Origin: Paenibacillus hemerocallicola | GTDB lineage: Bacteria > Bacillota > Bacilli > Paenibacillales > NBRC-103111 | DNA length: 64,000 nt | Direction of reading: 5' to 3' | NCBI RefSeq assembly: GCF_006265175.1 | Contig: NZ_VDCQ01000035.1 | Location: 1 to 64,000, forward strand | Part shown: in pieces, positions 1 through 10,042 of the stretch | How the letters are laid out: each line of letters begins with the position of its first letter | Position numbering within the stretch: the first letter of the stretch is position 1 | Translations under genes and position numbers: made by a program | The notes under the pieces: model-generated | The model's database searches: none | Seen by the model: the letters and a program-made list of their open reading frames with translations, nothing else | Told to the model about the DNA's origin: nothing

Positions 1-482
1 ATTTATGGATTGCAGAGTAAAGGGCTGGCTTCCCAGCCCCTCCTCTACGGAACTCACTTTATATCACAAGCTTTGGACTGCCTCTAATACTTCCTACTCA
101 TAAATTAATTTTTGACACTGTGCTGGTGAAGCGCTCTTTACCGCACCGGAACAGGAAACCGCTTTCACAATTCCGCACAGTTTGTTTAAGCAAGAACCTC
201 AATTCGTTTGGTTAGGAATTGCATCAAGCTGGTTAAAGGCTTTCCCCGCCAATCCCGTCTCATCATTTCTTGAGCCGGCTCTGCACCCCCTTTATTCTGA
301 TTAATATAATGATTATCTTAATCATATGTTAGTTAACATAATAGATATCATTTACCTATTTGTCAATATTTAATGTGTATGTTTACTAATCAGTCTCCAC
401 GTATCAAATTTCCAGTGACCGTCGATTCAGTATAATTCACGCGGCATAATTTGCTCATTTTCTTTCCTCTTATCTTCGTAAT
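1..482. other. Stretch without a recognisable gene
   Basis: No frame here gives a protein I recognise. A short GC-rich hairpin (arms 22-28 and 33-39) has no T tract after it. A 17-bp palindrome at 309-325 (ATGATTA, TCT, TAATCAT) lies in AT-rich DNA and could be a regulator site, but no intact gene starts next to it. The stretch lies downstream of the sulfatase relic, so it may be what is left of that gene's replaced 3' part. Confidence 0.5.
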
Positions 483-878
<396 letters not shown>

Positions 879-1130
879 TTGGCCACCTTGTGTTGCCGGA
901 CAGCCTGCTATCAAACATAGAGCTATTATATCAACGTGCGTTATTCGAGCCTACATCAGGAACGATTAAGTGTTTTGCCGATTCGATTAAAAGGTTATAA
1001 CAACGGCAAAAAGCCCGATTCGCATACGGGCATGCGTACGTCTGGCATTTTATTTACCTAACACCATAATCTCGGACAATCCCGCATTACCGGTTCCTCG
1101 CATTCCTGAATCGTTTGATTTATACACAAC

Positions 1131-1157
1131 GAAAAAACGGGCCACGTAATTGGCCCG
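1131..1157 (-). terminator. Rho-independent terminator after the esterase
   Basis: Read on the minus strand, the inverted repeat CGGGCC/GGCCCG (arms within 1138-1157) is followed by six T residues. It lies 20 bases after the esterase stop and closes the SBP, beta-helix, esterase unit. Confidence 0.8.
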
Positions 1158-1176
1158 CGCTTCATCGTTTACAAGG

Positions 1177-1965
1177 TTACGCATAGCTCTCCAAAAAAGG
1201 TTCCAGCACGGTTAGCGCCTCTTGTTGCAGCGGGCTGCCAATCCCATAAAAAAAACCGTGCTCCGCTTCCGGAAACAACACCACCTCCGAACGTTTGGAC
1301 AACCGCTGGAGCTCCCCGCTCATTTCATAAATAAAGGAATGCGGGAAAAACTTCTCCTTGCCTGCAATAATAAACAGAAAGTCGGCTGCCTCCCCTTCCA
1401 CATACGCGCTCGGCGAAGCTTTCCGAAATAACGCACTTTCTTCCTCGTACGTGACGCCAAGCATATTCTCAATATCGCGCTTGATGCCATCGTGCATCGG
1501 TTCCCATTTCTCTAAGGTGGCCGGTCCATTGATGGACACGCAAGCGATTGGCCGGAGCCACGGTTCAGTTAGTCCAATTCCCGGATTAAATACCGCCGGG
1601 TCGGTCAGTGCCAGCAATGAAGCGAGATGCGCGCCTGCAGAGCTTCCAGCCACGATCACCCGATCGACCATAAGCTCCCGCTCCCTGATATAAGCGAGAA
1701 ACCGGTCATAGCCGATTGCAACATCTCCCATTTGCTCCGTAAAATGAACAGTCGGCGCAAGCCGGTAGCCTGCCGAGGCGCACACATACCCTTTCCGAGA
1801 AAAATGGTACAAGTGCCGGTGAAAGCCGTCCCGCGCCCCCGCTCTCCAACCGCCGCCATGAATGTAGAATAGGGCCACTCTCCGGGAAACATGAGTCGGA
1901 CAAGCGATATCAACAGCTCGTTTCAATACGATATCCTCATCATAATAGCGGGTAATCAATTCCAT
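1177..1965 (-). CDS. Alpha/beta-hydrolase, esterase of the HGGGW type
   Basis: 262 residues with no signal peptide, so probably cytoplasmic. It has the oxyanion-hole motif HGGGW (36-40), the nucleophile elbow GSSAG (107-111, Ser109) and a catalytic-type His236 in EAEHGFFYG. This is the layout of the BD-FAE/hormone-sensitive-lipase-like carboxylesterases, which remove acyl groups from small or sugar esters. At the usual acid position (G-x-D-x-x-V-P) the protein reads GKEKFFP, so Glu204 would have to replace Asp. The start has a GGGAGGA ribosome site seven bases upstream. It begins 33 bases after the beta-helix gene and is probably the last gene of that operon; deacylation of imported glycan fragments is a reasonable inference. 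Confidence 0.8.
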   Translation of the reverse strand: MELITRYYDEDIVLKRAVDIACPTHVSRRVALFYIHGGGWRAGARDGFHRHLYHFSRKGYVCASAGYRLAPTVHFTEQMGDVAIGYDRFLAYIRERELMVDRVIVAGSSAGAHLASLLALTDPAVFNPGIGLTEPWLRPIACVSINGPATLEKWEPMHDGIKRDIENMLGVTYEEESALFRKASPSAYVEGEAADFLFIIAGKEKFFPHSFIYEMSGELQRLSKRSEVVLFPEAEHGFFYGIGSPLQQEALTVLEPFLESYA

Positions 1966-1998
1966 ACTGTCGCTCCTCCCGTCATAACCTTCACACGA

Positions 1999-4005
1999 TC
2001 AGATCAAACCGTTCAGTTCCGGCAAAACGAACTGCTGCACATATTGTCTCATCTCGACAAAAGGCCGAATATCGTTAACGTCGGCGATCGTATAAACGAG
2101 CGGCGAGTAAATCTCATAGCTTTCTCCACTCGCGGGCGCTTTCCCGCACGGCCACATGTCCACCGTTACGCTCGACGCGGATGAAGCCGCTTTCAAAGCG
2201 CTTGTGATTACGGCAAATTCCGTATTGCGAAACAGATTGCCATGTCCGTAATGCTCGAATTCGAACGTTTGTCCGCTTGTTTGCAGCGTAATCGCGGTGA
2301 AGGGGGTACGCCCGATCGTCCTTTGACGCAGCATCCAGCAGACGACGACCCATTGGCCCGATGCGACCGATATATCGAACTGCTCCGTAATTCGGTGGGT
2401 TGCGACAGTCCCGATTACAGGCGGCTTGGCAGGCGCAGCCTGGCTCCATACCGGTTTTTGCAGCAGCTGCGGATCGAAGCGGTCGCTTCGGAAATACGGT
2501 GTCGTCGCACTGTTGTTTAATATTTTCTCGGTATTGTTAGTCCCCGGCATCACAAATTCCATCTTGTTCGTTTGCTGCGGCCAATATGGATCGCTGCATC
2601 TGCCGTTCAACGATTGACTGATCAGAACTCTATGTGTGGTTTGCGGACGGGACATGTAGTTTTCTCCGATATCGAAAGGTCCGTTGTGACGGTGCACGTA
2701 AATGATAGCCTCGCCCGTATTCGCTTCGAAATAATTGTTTTTTATCGTCAGCCCCCGCTGGCCGCCTGAAATCCGTATAGTGTCCCTTTGCCCTTCCAGA
2801 ACGTTACGGCATATGGAAATGTTGTGGCCCGAAATGTGGATGCCGCCCATACCCGCGCTTTTCCCGTTGTTTCCACCCTCGTTATAATCATAGACAAATC
2901 CGTTCCATGCCGTCGCATCGATCGTTCGGGCAATAAAGTCATTGTGCATCGTGGAACAGTTCTGGATCCGAATAACGCCCATCCCGGCAGAACTGGTACC
3001 GCTGGAAGGCGAGCTCGCGTATAATTCGAATGCTTTCCCGAACTTGCCGACCGATACGTGCTCGAATACGAACTCTCTGCTGAATTGCCCTTCCCCGCCC
3101 AGATCGAAGCCAAAGCAGCGTTCTGCCTTCAAGCTTTGCGAGCCCGATGCTTTCATTACATTCGTGACGAAAGTCAGATGCCGTGCCACAAAGCCGTTTA
3201 TGTTGTTTGCATGGGACAACCATACGCAATCCCCGGCATGATCGGCCAATATAGTAGAAGAAACGTTGCTGCCGAAATTGTGCTCGCCCGCTCGGTGCAG
3301 ATGTTGGATGCTCCGTTTCCCCGTACCCGATAACATGACATTCCGGTGTTTGACGATCAGCCTCGATGTCGTGCGATAAGTGCCGTCGGGGAAAAATACG
3401 ATTCCGCCTTCCGGCATGCAATCCATAGCCGCTTGAATGGCAGCGGTGTCATCGGTCAAGCCGTCGCCGACGGCGCCGAACCATTTCACACTTACGCCGC
3501 GGCCTTCATGAATGCGTTTGAATCGGGCGCCGTATGCCGAGACGATGACGGTTCCCGTATTGTCCGATGTAGTCGTATCGAGAGGGTCATAGCGAAAGCA
3601 GCCTTCCTTGCCTTCATCCGTTACGACATACAGATCGACGGCTGGCGCAACGGCCATCAAACGCATATCCGCTATCGTAATGGTCTGTAAACACGATTCG
3701 TCCAGCATCGTCGCAATCATGGGAGGGACGAGTTCTTGAATCATTGGCGGCACTTGTTCCTCGACTACCTGCTCGGCGACGTTGCGAATCCCATTGGCAT
3801 TGCCGCCATTGTTCTTTAAGTTCGATCCATATACCGAAGCGGACACATTTCCTTCCGGTTCCAACGCCCGGGCTTGAAGCAAGCCTCCTACGGCAAACGA
3901 TGCTCCGGCTACCCCCATGGAAGCAAGCAGCTTCCTCCGGCTTATTCGGTCTCCTTGCTGTACTTCACGCGACGAGTCAGAACGGCTGGGATGTTCCTCG
4001 ATCAT
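1999..4005 (-). CDS. Tat-exported right-handed beta-helix protein (pectate-lyase-3 type)
   Basis: 668 residues. A twin-arginine signal (SRRKLL, residues 22-27, then a hydrophobic stretch to about 46) predicts export of a folded protein. Residues 110-165 form a small domain (IADMRLMAV, YDPLDTTTSDNTGT, GARFKR) that also occurs in the beta-helix proteins at 13060-15045 and 24259-26187. It leads into VKWFGAVGDGLTDDTAAIQA (173-192), the typical start of the pectate-lyase-3/phage-tailspike beta-helix. Asn-rich rungs follow to about residue 480, then a C-terminal beta-rich part. Such proteins bind or cleave polysaccharides; the substrate is unknown. The start has GGGAGGA seven bases upstream. It follows the SBP gene by 61 bases and belongs to the same unit. 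Confidence 0.85.
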   Translation of the reverse strand: MIEEHPSRSDSSREVQQGDRISRRKLLASMGVAGASFAVGGLLQARALEPEGNVSASVYGSNLKNNGGNANGIRNVAEQVVEEQVPPMIQELVPPMIATMLDESCLQTITIADMRLMAVAPAVDLYVVTDEGKEGCFRYDPLDTTTSDNTGTVIVSAYGARFKRIHEGRGVSVKWFGAVGDGLTDDTAAIQAAMDCMPEGGIVFFPDGTYRTTSRLIVKHRNVMLSGTGKRSIQHLHRAGEHNFGSNVSSTILADHAGDCVWLSHANNINGFVARHLTFVTNVMKASGSQSLKAERCFGFDLGGEGQFSREFVFEHVSVGKFGKAFELYASSPSSGTSSAGMGVIRIQNCSTMHNDFIARTIDATAWNGFVYDYNEGGNNGKSAGMGGIHISGHNISICRNVLEGQRDTIRISGGQRGLTIKNNYFEANTGEAIIYVHRHNGPFDIGENYMSRPQTTHRVLISQSLNGRCSDPYWPQQTNKMEFVMPGTNNTEKILNNSATTPYFRSDRFDPQLLQKPVWSQAAPAKPPVIGTVATHRITEQFDISVASGQWVVVCWMLRQRTIGRTPFTAITLQTSGQTFEFEHYGHGNLFRNTEFAVITSALKAASSASSVTVDMWPCGKAPASGESYEIYSPLVYTIADVNDIRPFVEMRQYVQQFVLPELNGLI

Positions 4006-4066
4006 AGGTCATTCCTCCCAAAATAAATGTACAAAATGGAGCCTTCGCTTTCTATGGCCAATTAAG

Positions 4067-5374
4067 TCATTTGCTCTTCTCCGTTGCAACCATCTTGTTG
4101 ATCTCTTCCTCTGCTTGACCAAGCGCCGTATTCTCATCCATCGAACCGTTTACGAACTCTCTGAATTTATTGATGAGGATGCTTTCCGCCTTCCCTCTAT
4201 ACGGCGAAGCGACCGGGTACGCAACGGGAATGCTTTTAAAAATGCTTGGCAGACGTTTACCTTTCAAGTCGGGATTGTCGGCGCCGAGCGCTTGCTTCAC
4301 TTGATCGCTCTTCAGAGGAGACAGTCTTCCTTTTTTGGACAATGCGAGCTGCACTTCCTCCGAAGTGATCAACTCGATCGCCTTAGACGCTTCATCCCGG
4401 TGTTTGCCCGTTTTAGTCGCAAGCATGACGTATACACTGGCATTGCCATACGTATTCGGCTTCTCCGTATAGCTCGGATACTGCGCTACATCCCAGTTCA
4501 ATCCTTCTTTCCCGGCAGCCGACAATTGGGTCAAGATGTTTAAATCGAGCAGCACGGCTAAAGTTTTGCTTTTCATAAACTGATCTTTCGGAGTAGGAGT
4601 TATGATGCCATTGCCGGGAATGTCATAAATCGATTTGGCCAGCTTGAACACTCTGTTCCATTTGTCGTTATGGACGCTCGCTATATCCGTTTTCGGATCG
4701 ATTGCCGCGATGGATAACGGCTGCGACATCCATACAATGGTACTTCCCGGGTCTAGTCCACGGAATTGAGTCCCTCCATCCATCCGAGTCACTTTTTTAG
4801 CCAAATCGATGAGCTGCTCCCAGTTCATCCCATCCGTCGGATAAGTCGTTCCGAATTTATCGAATATGTCTTTGTTGTAGTACATCGCGTGGTAGTTCAC
4901 ATTAATGGGCAGCCCGTACATTTCGCCTTTATCCGATGCATTCTTCACATCGTTGAGGTATCCCGGCTCGAAACGGTTGAGGTCGATATTGGATGTTCTG
5001 AACAATGGCGTCATATCGGAGACGAGTTCTTTTTCTTTATACGAAGCAAGATTGCCGTTGAAGGTTACGATGAGATCCGGTATAGTTCCGGCAGCAAGCA
5101 GCGCATCAAGCGACGTACCGGCGCTCTCCGGATTGTAATTCAACGTAATATGCGGGTATTTCTTTTCCAAAAACGATTGGACTACATGTTTAAACTCCTC
5201 ATCCAGAACCGTACTTGCGCCTTGGCTTGCTACCTGCAGCGTTACCGGGTTTGCTTTAGCAGACGGAGGTTTAGGCTGTTCGCCTTGCGCTCCTTGCTCG
5301 GACGACGTCCGGCTACAGCCGGTAAACAGGAATACGCCGATACTTAACAGGAACAGGAAACTTCTAGTTCTCAT
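4067..5374 (-). CDS. Extracellular solute-binding lipoprotein, family 1 (SBP)
   Basis: 435 residues from the ATG at 5374, which has GAGGG six bases upstream; an open frame extends further up but lacks a ribosome site and a signal. The leader ends in the lipobox LFTGC (Cys20). The body shows carbohydrate-SBP signatures such as MYYNKDIFDKFGTTYP and ends in NTALGQAEEEINKM, an ending shared with the SBPs at 11678-13015 and 36116-37456. It would bind an oligosaccharide at the outer membrane face and pass it to an ABC permease, but none is encoded nearby. It is first in a unit with the beta-helix protein and esterase. Relics upstream suggest the locus was once larger. Confidence 0.88.
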   Translation of the reverse strand: MRTRSFLFLLSIGVFLFTGCSRTSSEQGAQGEQPKPPSAKANPVTLQVASQGASTVLDEEFKHVVQSFLEKKYPHITLNYNPESAGTSLDALLAAGTIPDLIVTFNGNLASYKEKELVSDMTPLFRTSNIDLNRFEPGYLNDVKNASDKGEMYGLPINVNYHAMYYNKDIFDKFGTTYPTDGMNWEQLIDLAKKVTRMDGGTQFRGLDPGSTIVWMSQPLSIAAIDPKTDIASVHNDKWNRVFKLAKSIYDIPGNGIITPTPKDQFMKSKTLAVLLDLNILTQLSAAGKEGLNWDVAQYPSYTEKPNTYGNASVYVMLATKTGKHRDEASKAIELITSEEVQLALSKKGRLSPLKSDQVKQALGADNPDLKGKRLPSIFKSIPVAYPVASPYRGKAESILINKFREFVNGSMDENTALGQAEEEINKMVATEKSK

Positions 5375-5451
5375 ATGTGCACCCTCTCGATTTGTATTAT
5401 GTCCGCGGAGACGCAAATCGTCCTCGCGGCATGTGCGCGCCCATGCCGGCC

Positions 5452-5771
5452 TTACAAACGGCATCGGCTTACCCTCGTCGAAGAGCTTCGCTGGGGGTTG
5501 CGTACTGCGCATTCCAGCATAATTTCTTCGGTTATACCGCTCTCCCCCGCCTCCGTTTGCAGCTCTTTCCCCCGTGGAGACGAGCCGGATACGTGCATTC
5601 GAATTTCCGACGAAGCGTTTCCCCCAATACGGATCGGTCTTGACACAGGATCACTCTGGCTCCTTTACGCGCCGCTGCAAGCGCGGCTGTTACTCCGGCA
5701 AGCCCCCCTCCCGCAACGAATAGTTGCGTGTTCAAAATTGTTCTTTTGCGGTCATTTTGATCCAGCTGCAC
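5452..5771 (-). pseudogene. FAD-dependent oxidoreductase relic, frameshifted
   Basis: One frame (GTG at 5771) gives a Rossmann FAD-binding start, [21 protein letters not shown], up to CQDRSVLG. The protein then continues in another frame as [14 protein letters not shown] and [17 protein letters not shown]. This is the usual continuation in FAD_oxidored-type proteins often found in sugar-degradation loci. The break falls in a run of five C (5621-5625 on the plus strand); one more base would restore the frame. After NPQRS the similarity ends, so the gene is also truncated (relatives are 400 residues or more). It sits directly upstream of the SBP gene and may have been part of that operon. Confidence 0.75.
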
Positions 5772-5913
5772 GGTTTCCTCGGCGAAATTTAATGAGTTGT
5801 GTTTCTGACTTCATACTAGAACAGCCGTTTTCCTTTTAAAATGCCATTTTTTTAATTAAAATGTATACATAATTTAATTACGCACACTTCTTGTTGCAAA
5901 GGAGGGAAAACTA

Positions 5914-6738
5914 TTGGATTGCTTCCCATTGAGCGATTGCGTGCCCCGGTTAATTTACTCGATGTATTGGGAGCGCAAAGACAAATTTTTGTTTTATGAA
6001 GATACATACAAGGAATGGACCATTTTTGCCGTGGAAAGCGGTTCGTTTTATTACGAACTGGGCGGGGACAAAGGAATCGCAACGTTCGGGGATCTTCTCA
6101 TTTGTCCTCCGAAAACGCCGTTTCGTCGTGTCATCGTTAAGCCTCTTACTTTTTTCGTATTGCGCTTGCGCTGGTATAACAGGGAGGGAACCCGGATTGA
6201 ACCGAGTGAAAGCCGGGAATTTTTTACGGGAAAAATTAATATACAAAATACAAGCCGCCTTTCCGCCGACTATATGATGATGAAAAAATCCGAGACGTTC
6301 GACAACGAGCGAAGACTGCACCGCATCAGTCATTATGTGCAGGACATCTGGCTAATGTATTGCGGGGAATCCGGAGAGGAGCAGGGGGCGGATAACCGAA
6401 TCACGCCAAATCAGCCCGATCCGAAAATGCTCAAAGCTTCCTCACTCATCCAAAAGCATGCTTTCCAAACGATTGACCTGAAACATATTGCCGCTATACT
6501 CGGTTTAAGCCCTGCGCGATTAACCCAGAAATTCAAGGCAGACTTCGGAATTACGCCGATTCAGCACCTCACCTCCATTCGCCTGGAAAAGGCGAAGCGG
6601 CTTCTGCTGGAAACGACTCTGACTTTGGAACAAATTTCGGAAAGCATCGGTTATCAGAACGGTTACTATTTGAACCGGATTTTTATGAAGCATATGAACG
6701 TTACCCCGGCGAAATACAGAAAAGCGCACAGCGTCTAA
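5914..6738 (+). CDS. AraC-family transcriptional regulator
   Basis: 274 residues. The start is a TTG with GGAGGG seven bases upstream; no ATG fits better. The N-terminal half is a cupin-like sensor (ESGSFYYELGG, FGDLLICPP). A linker follows (LMYCGESGEEQ), and residues about 170-272 hold the double helix-turn-helix (IDLKHIAAILGLSPARLTQK and LEQISESIGYQNGYYLNRIF). It probably activates a sugar-utilisation unit when its ligand is bound. It points away from the FAD-oxidoreductase relic and the SBP operon, so it may have controlled that unit from the shared upstream region. The ligand is unknown. Confidence 0.88.
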   Translation: MDCFPLSDCVPRLIYSMYWERKDKFLFYEDTYKEWTIFAVESGSFYYELGGDKGIATFGDLLICPPKTPFRRVIVKPLTFFVLRLRWYNREGTRIEPSESREFFTGKINIQNTSRLSADYMMMKKSETFDNERRLHRISHYVQDIWLMYCGESGEEQGADNRITPNQPDPKMLKASSLIQKHAFQTIDLKHIAAILGLSPARLTQKFKADFGITPIQHLTSIRLEKAKRLLLETTLTLEQISESIGYQNGYYLNRIFMKHMNVTPAKYRKAHSV

Positions 6739-7003
6739 GCAAAAGAGCAAGTCATTCCCTTGGAAATGGCAGAGGCCATAATCGCTTGCCCCATCACCAT
6801 TTGTTGTTCGATAGCCATTGCCGAACAAGTTTTGGCGACTGTGCGTTGGCCAACACAAAAGAATCCGTAAGTAGGACTCACGGACTCTTGGATCGAAGCT
6901 TCCGGATTATCAAACAATATCCAAAGGTTTGATCTTTGTCTTTCACAGGCCGGTATGCGTATTTAAACCCGGTGCGCTTTTCTGAATGCTGCCGGGGGCA
7001 GAT

Positions 7004-7171
7004 GGCTTGCGCTATGAGCGGATCGGGTTGTTTCCGCTCGCTCCGCTCCAACAGCCACTGCTCGGCCCCGGACTCTTCGCAGTACATCAGCCGAATATGG
7101 TGCAGGCACATGTTGCGAATCCGCTTTTGCATTTCAGCCAAACGTTCAATCTTCTCACTCCGTATAAATCG
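7004..7171 (-). pseudogene. AraC-regulator linker fragment
   Basis: A minus-strand frame reads RSEKIER, then HHIRLMYCEESGAEQ and KQPDPL. This matches, in the same order, the linker of the AraC regulator at 5914-6738 (KSETFDN, DIWLMYCGESGEEQ, NQPDP). Neither the sensor domain nor the DNA-binding domain is present, so it is a remnant of a paralogous regulator. It overlaps the 3' end of the neighbouring SBP gene by a few bases. Between it and 6738 I see no other recognisable coding sequence. Confidence 0.5.
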
Positions 7172-8525
7172 CGTTGTCTAAAAGTTCTTGTCCTTTTACC
7201 TGTAGTGTACGGATCGCTTCTTTCGACGTTTTCTCGCCACTAAAAATCGCACCAATTTCCGATACTGCGATGATGGCAAACTCGTGCTGAACGTCAAAAG
7301 GAATTTGACTATATCCGATTTGCAAAAGAGTATCGGCAGGTTTTAACGTATAAAAGGCTTCCAGATTGCGTCCATACTTTTCGTTGCTGTATTTCACCCT
7401 CGTCATCAAACCTCTCTCGGTCCTAGACTTAATTTTCGAATATTCGTCGTCATGTATATATTTGATAAACTCCCACGCCGGACGCAACTGCGACGAACGG
7501 GAGTTGATCGCGAACAAGTCGGTAATCATAAAATCGGAGCCTGTATCCGAATGTTTCGGGTCTACCGGAACCGTGACCAAGTCCCAATCGAACATTGTCT
7601 CTTTCCTCGTCTCTTTCTCTTTCAAAATGGCTAGCAAAGATGGATCGTCAATAGCCATCGCAGTTTTGCCGGAAATAAATGGATCCCGCTTTCGAGGGTC
7701 GCTGAATACCGGCTTATCGTGCAACGAGTCTGAATCCAAGTAAAGTGAGCCCGTCTTATACTCGTCCGAAGTTTTCCGAATTATTTTATCCCATGCCTCG
7801 GCAGCTACCTGAACTTTCTTAAGATCCGGATCTATGATCTCCAGCCGTTGCCCTCCACCAATCGACTGCACGAAGTAATAGGGATGAGTACCGTTTTTAA
7901 ATTGCAGTCCGTATATACCCGAGTTTTTGTCCGACCCGGCAGAAAACTTTCGAGCAAGGTCATATGCTTTGTCCCAGCTCATCCGGTCTTTCGGATAAGG
8001 GGCGCCATATTGGTCAAACAAATCTTTATTATAGAACAAAGCGAGAGCGTAGTAAGAGTTTCCGAGGCCGTATAACCGCCCCTCCCCCTTTGATCTCAAT
8101 AACTCAATAACAGCCGGAGCAAGAGCGGTCAGATCGAACCGATCCTGACGGATAATGGTGTCCAGAGCGTACAATCTGCCTTCGGCAGCATAACGGATAT
8201 ATTGATCCATGTTCCATAAATACAACACGTCCGGTTGCTCTTTATTGATAAATTCCTCCATTGCAGCAGTTTGATTATTGGACGTGCTATATACTTTTTC
8301 CATGGAAGCAACTTCGACATTTACATTCGGGTATTTGGACATAAATAGATTGCCGTATTTCACATAAAAACGCTCTTCACTAGGATACATAATTTTTAAT
8401 GAAACTTGAGTGTGCTCCTCCATCGGTTTCCATTCTTGTACGTTTTCGCGATCGTCCGGACGGCACCCTGCCAACGAAAACAGAAAAATTACCGACGCAA
8501 GCGCAAATAAGGGTACGAATCGCAA
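7155..8525 (-). CDS. Extracellular solute-binding lipoprotein (tandem paralogue 2)
   Basis: 456 residues from a TTG at 8525 with GAGGGAG four bases upstream; a longer reading frame to 8597 would overlap the preceding gene and hide the signal. The signal peptide ends in the lipobox LAGC (Cys21). The body shows LFMSKYPNVNVEV, DQYIRYAAEGRLYAL and ALFYNKDLFDQYGAPYP, typical of carbohydrate SBPs. It starts 22 bases after the stop of the SBP at 8548-9918, which is clearly a paralogue, so the two arose by tandem duplication and are co-transcribed. No permease or ATPase is adjacent. Confidence 0.85.
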   Translation of the reverse strand: MRFVPLFALASVIFLFSLAGCRPDDRENVQEWKPMEEHTQVSLKIMYPSEERFYVKYGNLFMSKYPNVNVEVASMEKVYSTSNNQTAAMEEFINKEQPDVLYLWNMDQYIRYAAEGRLYALDTIIRQDRFDLTALAPAVIELLRSKGEGRLYGLGNSYYALALFYNKDLFDQYGAPYPKDRMSWDKAYDLARKFSAGSDKNSGIYGLQFKNGTHPYYFVQSIGGGQRLEIIDPDLKKVQVAAEAWDKIIRKTSDEYKTGSLYLDSDSLHDKPVFSDPRKRDPFISGKTAMAIDDPSLLAILKEKETRKETMFDWDLVTVPVDPKHSDTGSDFMITDLFAINSRSSQLRPAWEFIKYIHDDEYSKIKSRTERGLMTRVKYSNEKYGRNLEAFYTLKPADTLLQIGYSQIPFDVQHEFAIIAVSEIGAIFSGEKTSKEAIRTLQVKGQELLDNAIYTE

Positions 8526-8547
8526 GGGGCTCCCTCTTTCCTTACCT

Positions 8548-9918
8548 TCATGGTTGTTGTACCGCGGTTTTTTGATGCTTTTCTTCCAATTTAGCATTGT
8601 CCCACAACATCTGTCCTTGATCCTGTATCGTTTGGAGCGCCGCCTCGGCCGTTTTGGAGCTGTTCACGGCAGCCTCAATTTCTCGACCGGCCAATTGTAT
8701 GAACGGTTGAATAAATGATGCTGGCAGTTGATCGGTAATATTCCTGGAAGCGTCCGAAGATGGCGTTGCGTTGTACAGCATATCCAAGTTGCGGCCGTAC
8801 ATGGTGCTGCTGTATCCTGTTCTGGTCAAAAGAAAGAGTCGTTCGGATCTGGATTTAACTTTTGCGTACTCGTCGCTATGTATATACTTCAACAGTTTCC
8901 ACGCTTCGTTCACGTTAGGGGACTTACTATTGATGGCAAATATACGCTGCACGCTTATATCGACATTGACGTCGGGATCGTGAGGATCCGCCGGTGGCAT
9001 CGCAATATCCCAGTTTGGCGTTTCGATATCATGCACGTCTTTGGCCTTCTTAAGCTCGTTCATCATGTCGATCCCTCGGATGACCATCGCTGCGCGGCCG
9101 TTGAAGAACGCATCGTTGCGGTACAAGTTCGAAACGTTCCCTCCCTGCGGCAGCTTTGGCCGATAAATATTTGCCTTTGGAGAATTAGCCGCGATAACGG
9201 TATGAAGAATGTCCTTCCAGGCCGATGTCGCTGCCGTAATTTTGCCGTTTACCGGGTCGATTAAGTCCAATCCTTGCGTCCTGCCGATTCCCATGGCAAA
9301 GTAGTATGGCGACGATACGGCCGGCAGTTGCAATCCGTAAATGCGACGCTCCCCCTCCCCATCGTCCGGAAACCTTTGCGCCAGCTGCAAAACATCGTTC
9401 CAGCTCATCCCGTTCGTCGGATAAGGAATACCGTGCTTGTCGAATAAGTCGGTATTGTAGTACAGGACCGAAGATGTAAAAGTAGGCGACAATCCGTACA
9501 ATTTGCCTCCCCCGCTTAAGTTCAATAACCGGATAACCGCAGGAGCCATGCCTTCCAAATCGAATCCGTCACGATGAATTAGCGGACTCAGCTCATACAA
9601 ATAGCCTTCGGCGGCATATTTAGTAAACTGATCGATATCCAGCATCATTATGTCCGGTGCTTGCTGCAAGACGGCTTCGAAAGCTTGTCTCGGATTTTTG
9701 CCGGATGCGAATTGTTCGGAGAGGGATACGACCTCGAAATCAATACCCGGATGCTTGGTCATAAACAATTCACCATAGTCCGTTAAAAATGATCCTTCGC
9801 TATCGTACATTACTTTAATTTTGGCCGTTGTCTCTTCTTTTTCTTCGGCTCCACCGCATCCCGGCAAAAAGATCATGATGAACCAAAATATTAGGAAACC
9901 GTTTAACAGTTTTTTCAT
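8548..9918 (-). CDS. Extracellular solute-binding lipoprotein (tandem paralogue 1)
   Basis: 456 residues. The leader MKKLLNGFLIFWFIMIFLPG is followed by the lipid-anchor Cys21. DQFTKYAAEGYLYELSPLI and VLYYNTDLFDKHGIPYP match the next gene in the unit and mark it as a family 1 carbohydrate SBP anchored to the outer face of the membrane. AAGGAG lies about 12 bases before the ATG within a small inverted repeat (AAGGAGTACCTCCTT), which could hide the ribosome site. An AraC relic lies directly upstream, so the pair has probably lost its own regulator. Without a neighbouring permease it must use a distant one or serve for sensing or capture. Confidence 0.85.
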   Translation of the reverse strand: MKKLLNGFLIFWFIMIFLPGCGGAEEKEETTAKIKVMYDSEGSFLTDYGELFMTKHPGIDFEVVSLSEQFASGKNPRQAFEAVLQQAPDIMMLDIDQFTKYAAEGYLYELSPLIHRDGFDLEGMAPAVIRLLNLSGGGKLYGLSPTFTSSVLYYNTDLFDKHGIPYPTNGMSWNDVLQLAQRFPDDGEGERRIYGLQLPAVSSPYYFAMGIGRTQGLDLIDPVNGKITAATSAWKDILHTVIAANSPKANIYRPKLPQGGNVSNLYRNDAFFNGRAAMVIRGIDMMNELKKAKDVHDIETPNWDIAMPPADPHDPDVNVDISVQRIFAINSKSPNVNEAWKLLKYIHSDEYAKVKSRSERLFLLTRTGYSSTMYGRNLDMLYNATPSSDASRNITDQLPASFIQPFIQLAGREIEAAVNSSKTAEAALQTIQDQGQMLWDNAKLEEKHQKTAVQQP

Positions 9919-10042
9919 GATAAGGAGGTACTCCTTTTGCTCTGATACAAAGCTGGAAACTATACTTATTAGACCTATTAAAAGGATAAAAGTTGCAATT
10001 TATGATGAATTTCGAAATAAAGGTACGATCCGACTTGGCATG

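Noticed and set aside
309-325. Palindrome ATGATTA-TCT-TAATCAT as a Fur box
   Set aside because: It resembles the Fur pattern only loosely and no intact gene starts nearby.
6739-7003. Possible coding remains after the AraC gene
   Set aside because: Both strands have short frames only, none with a family resemblance.
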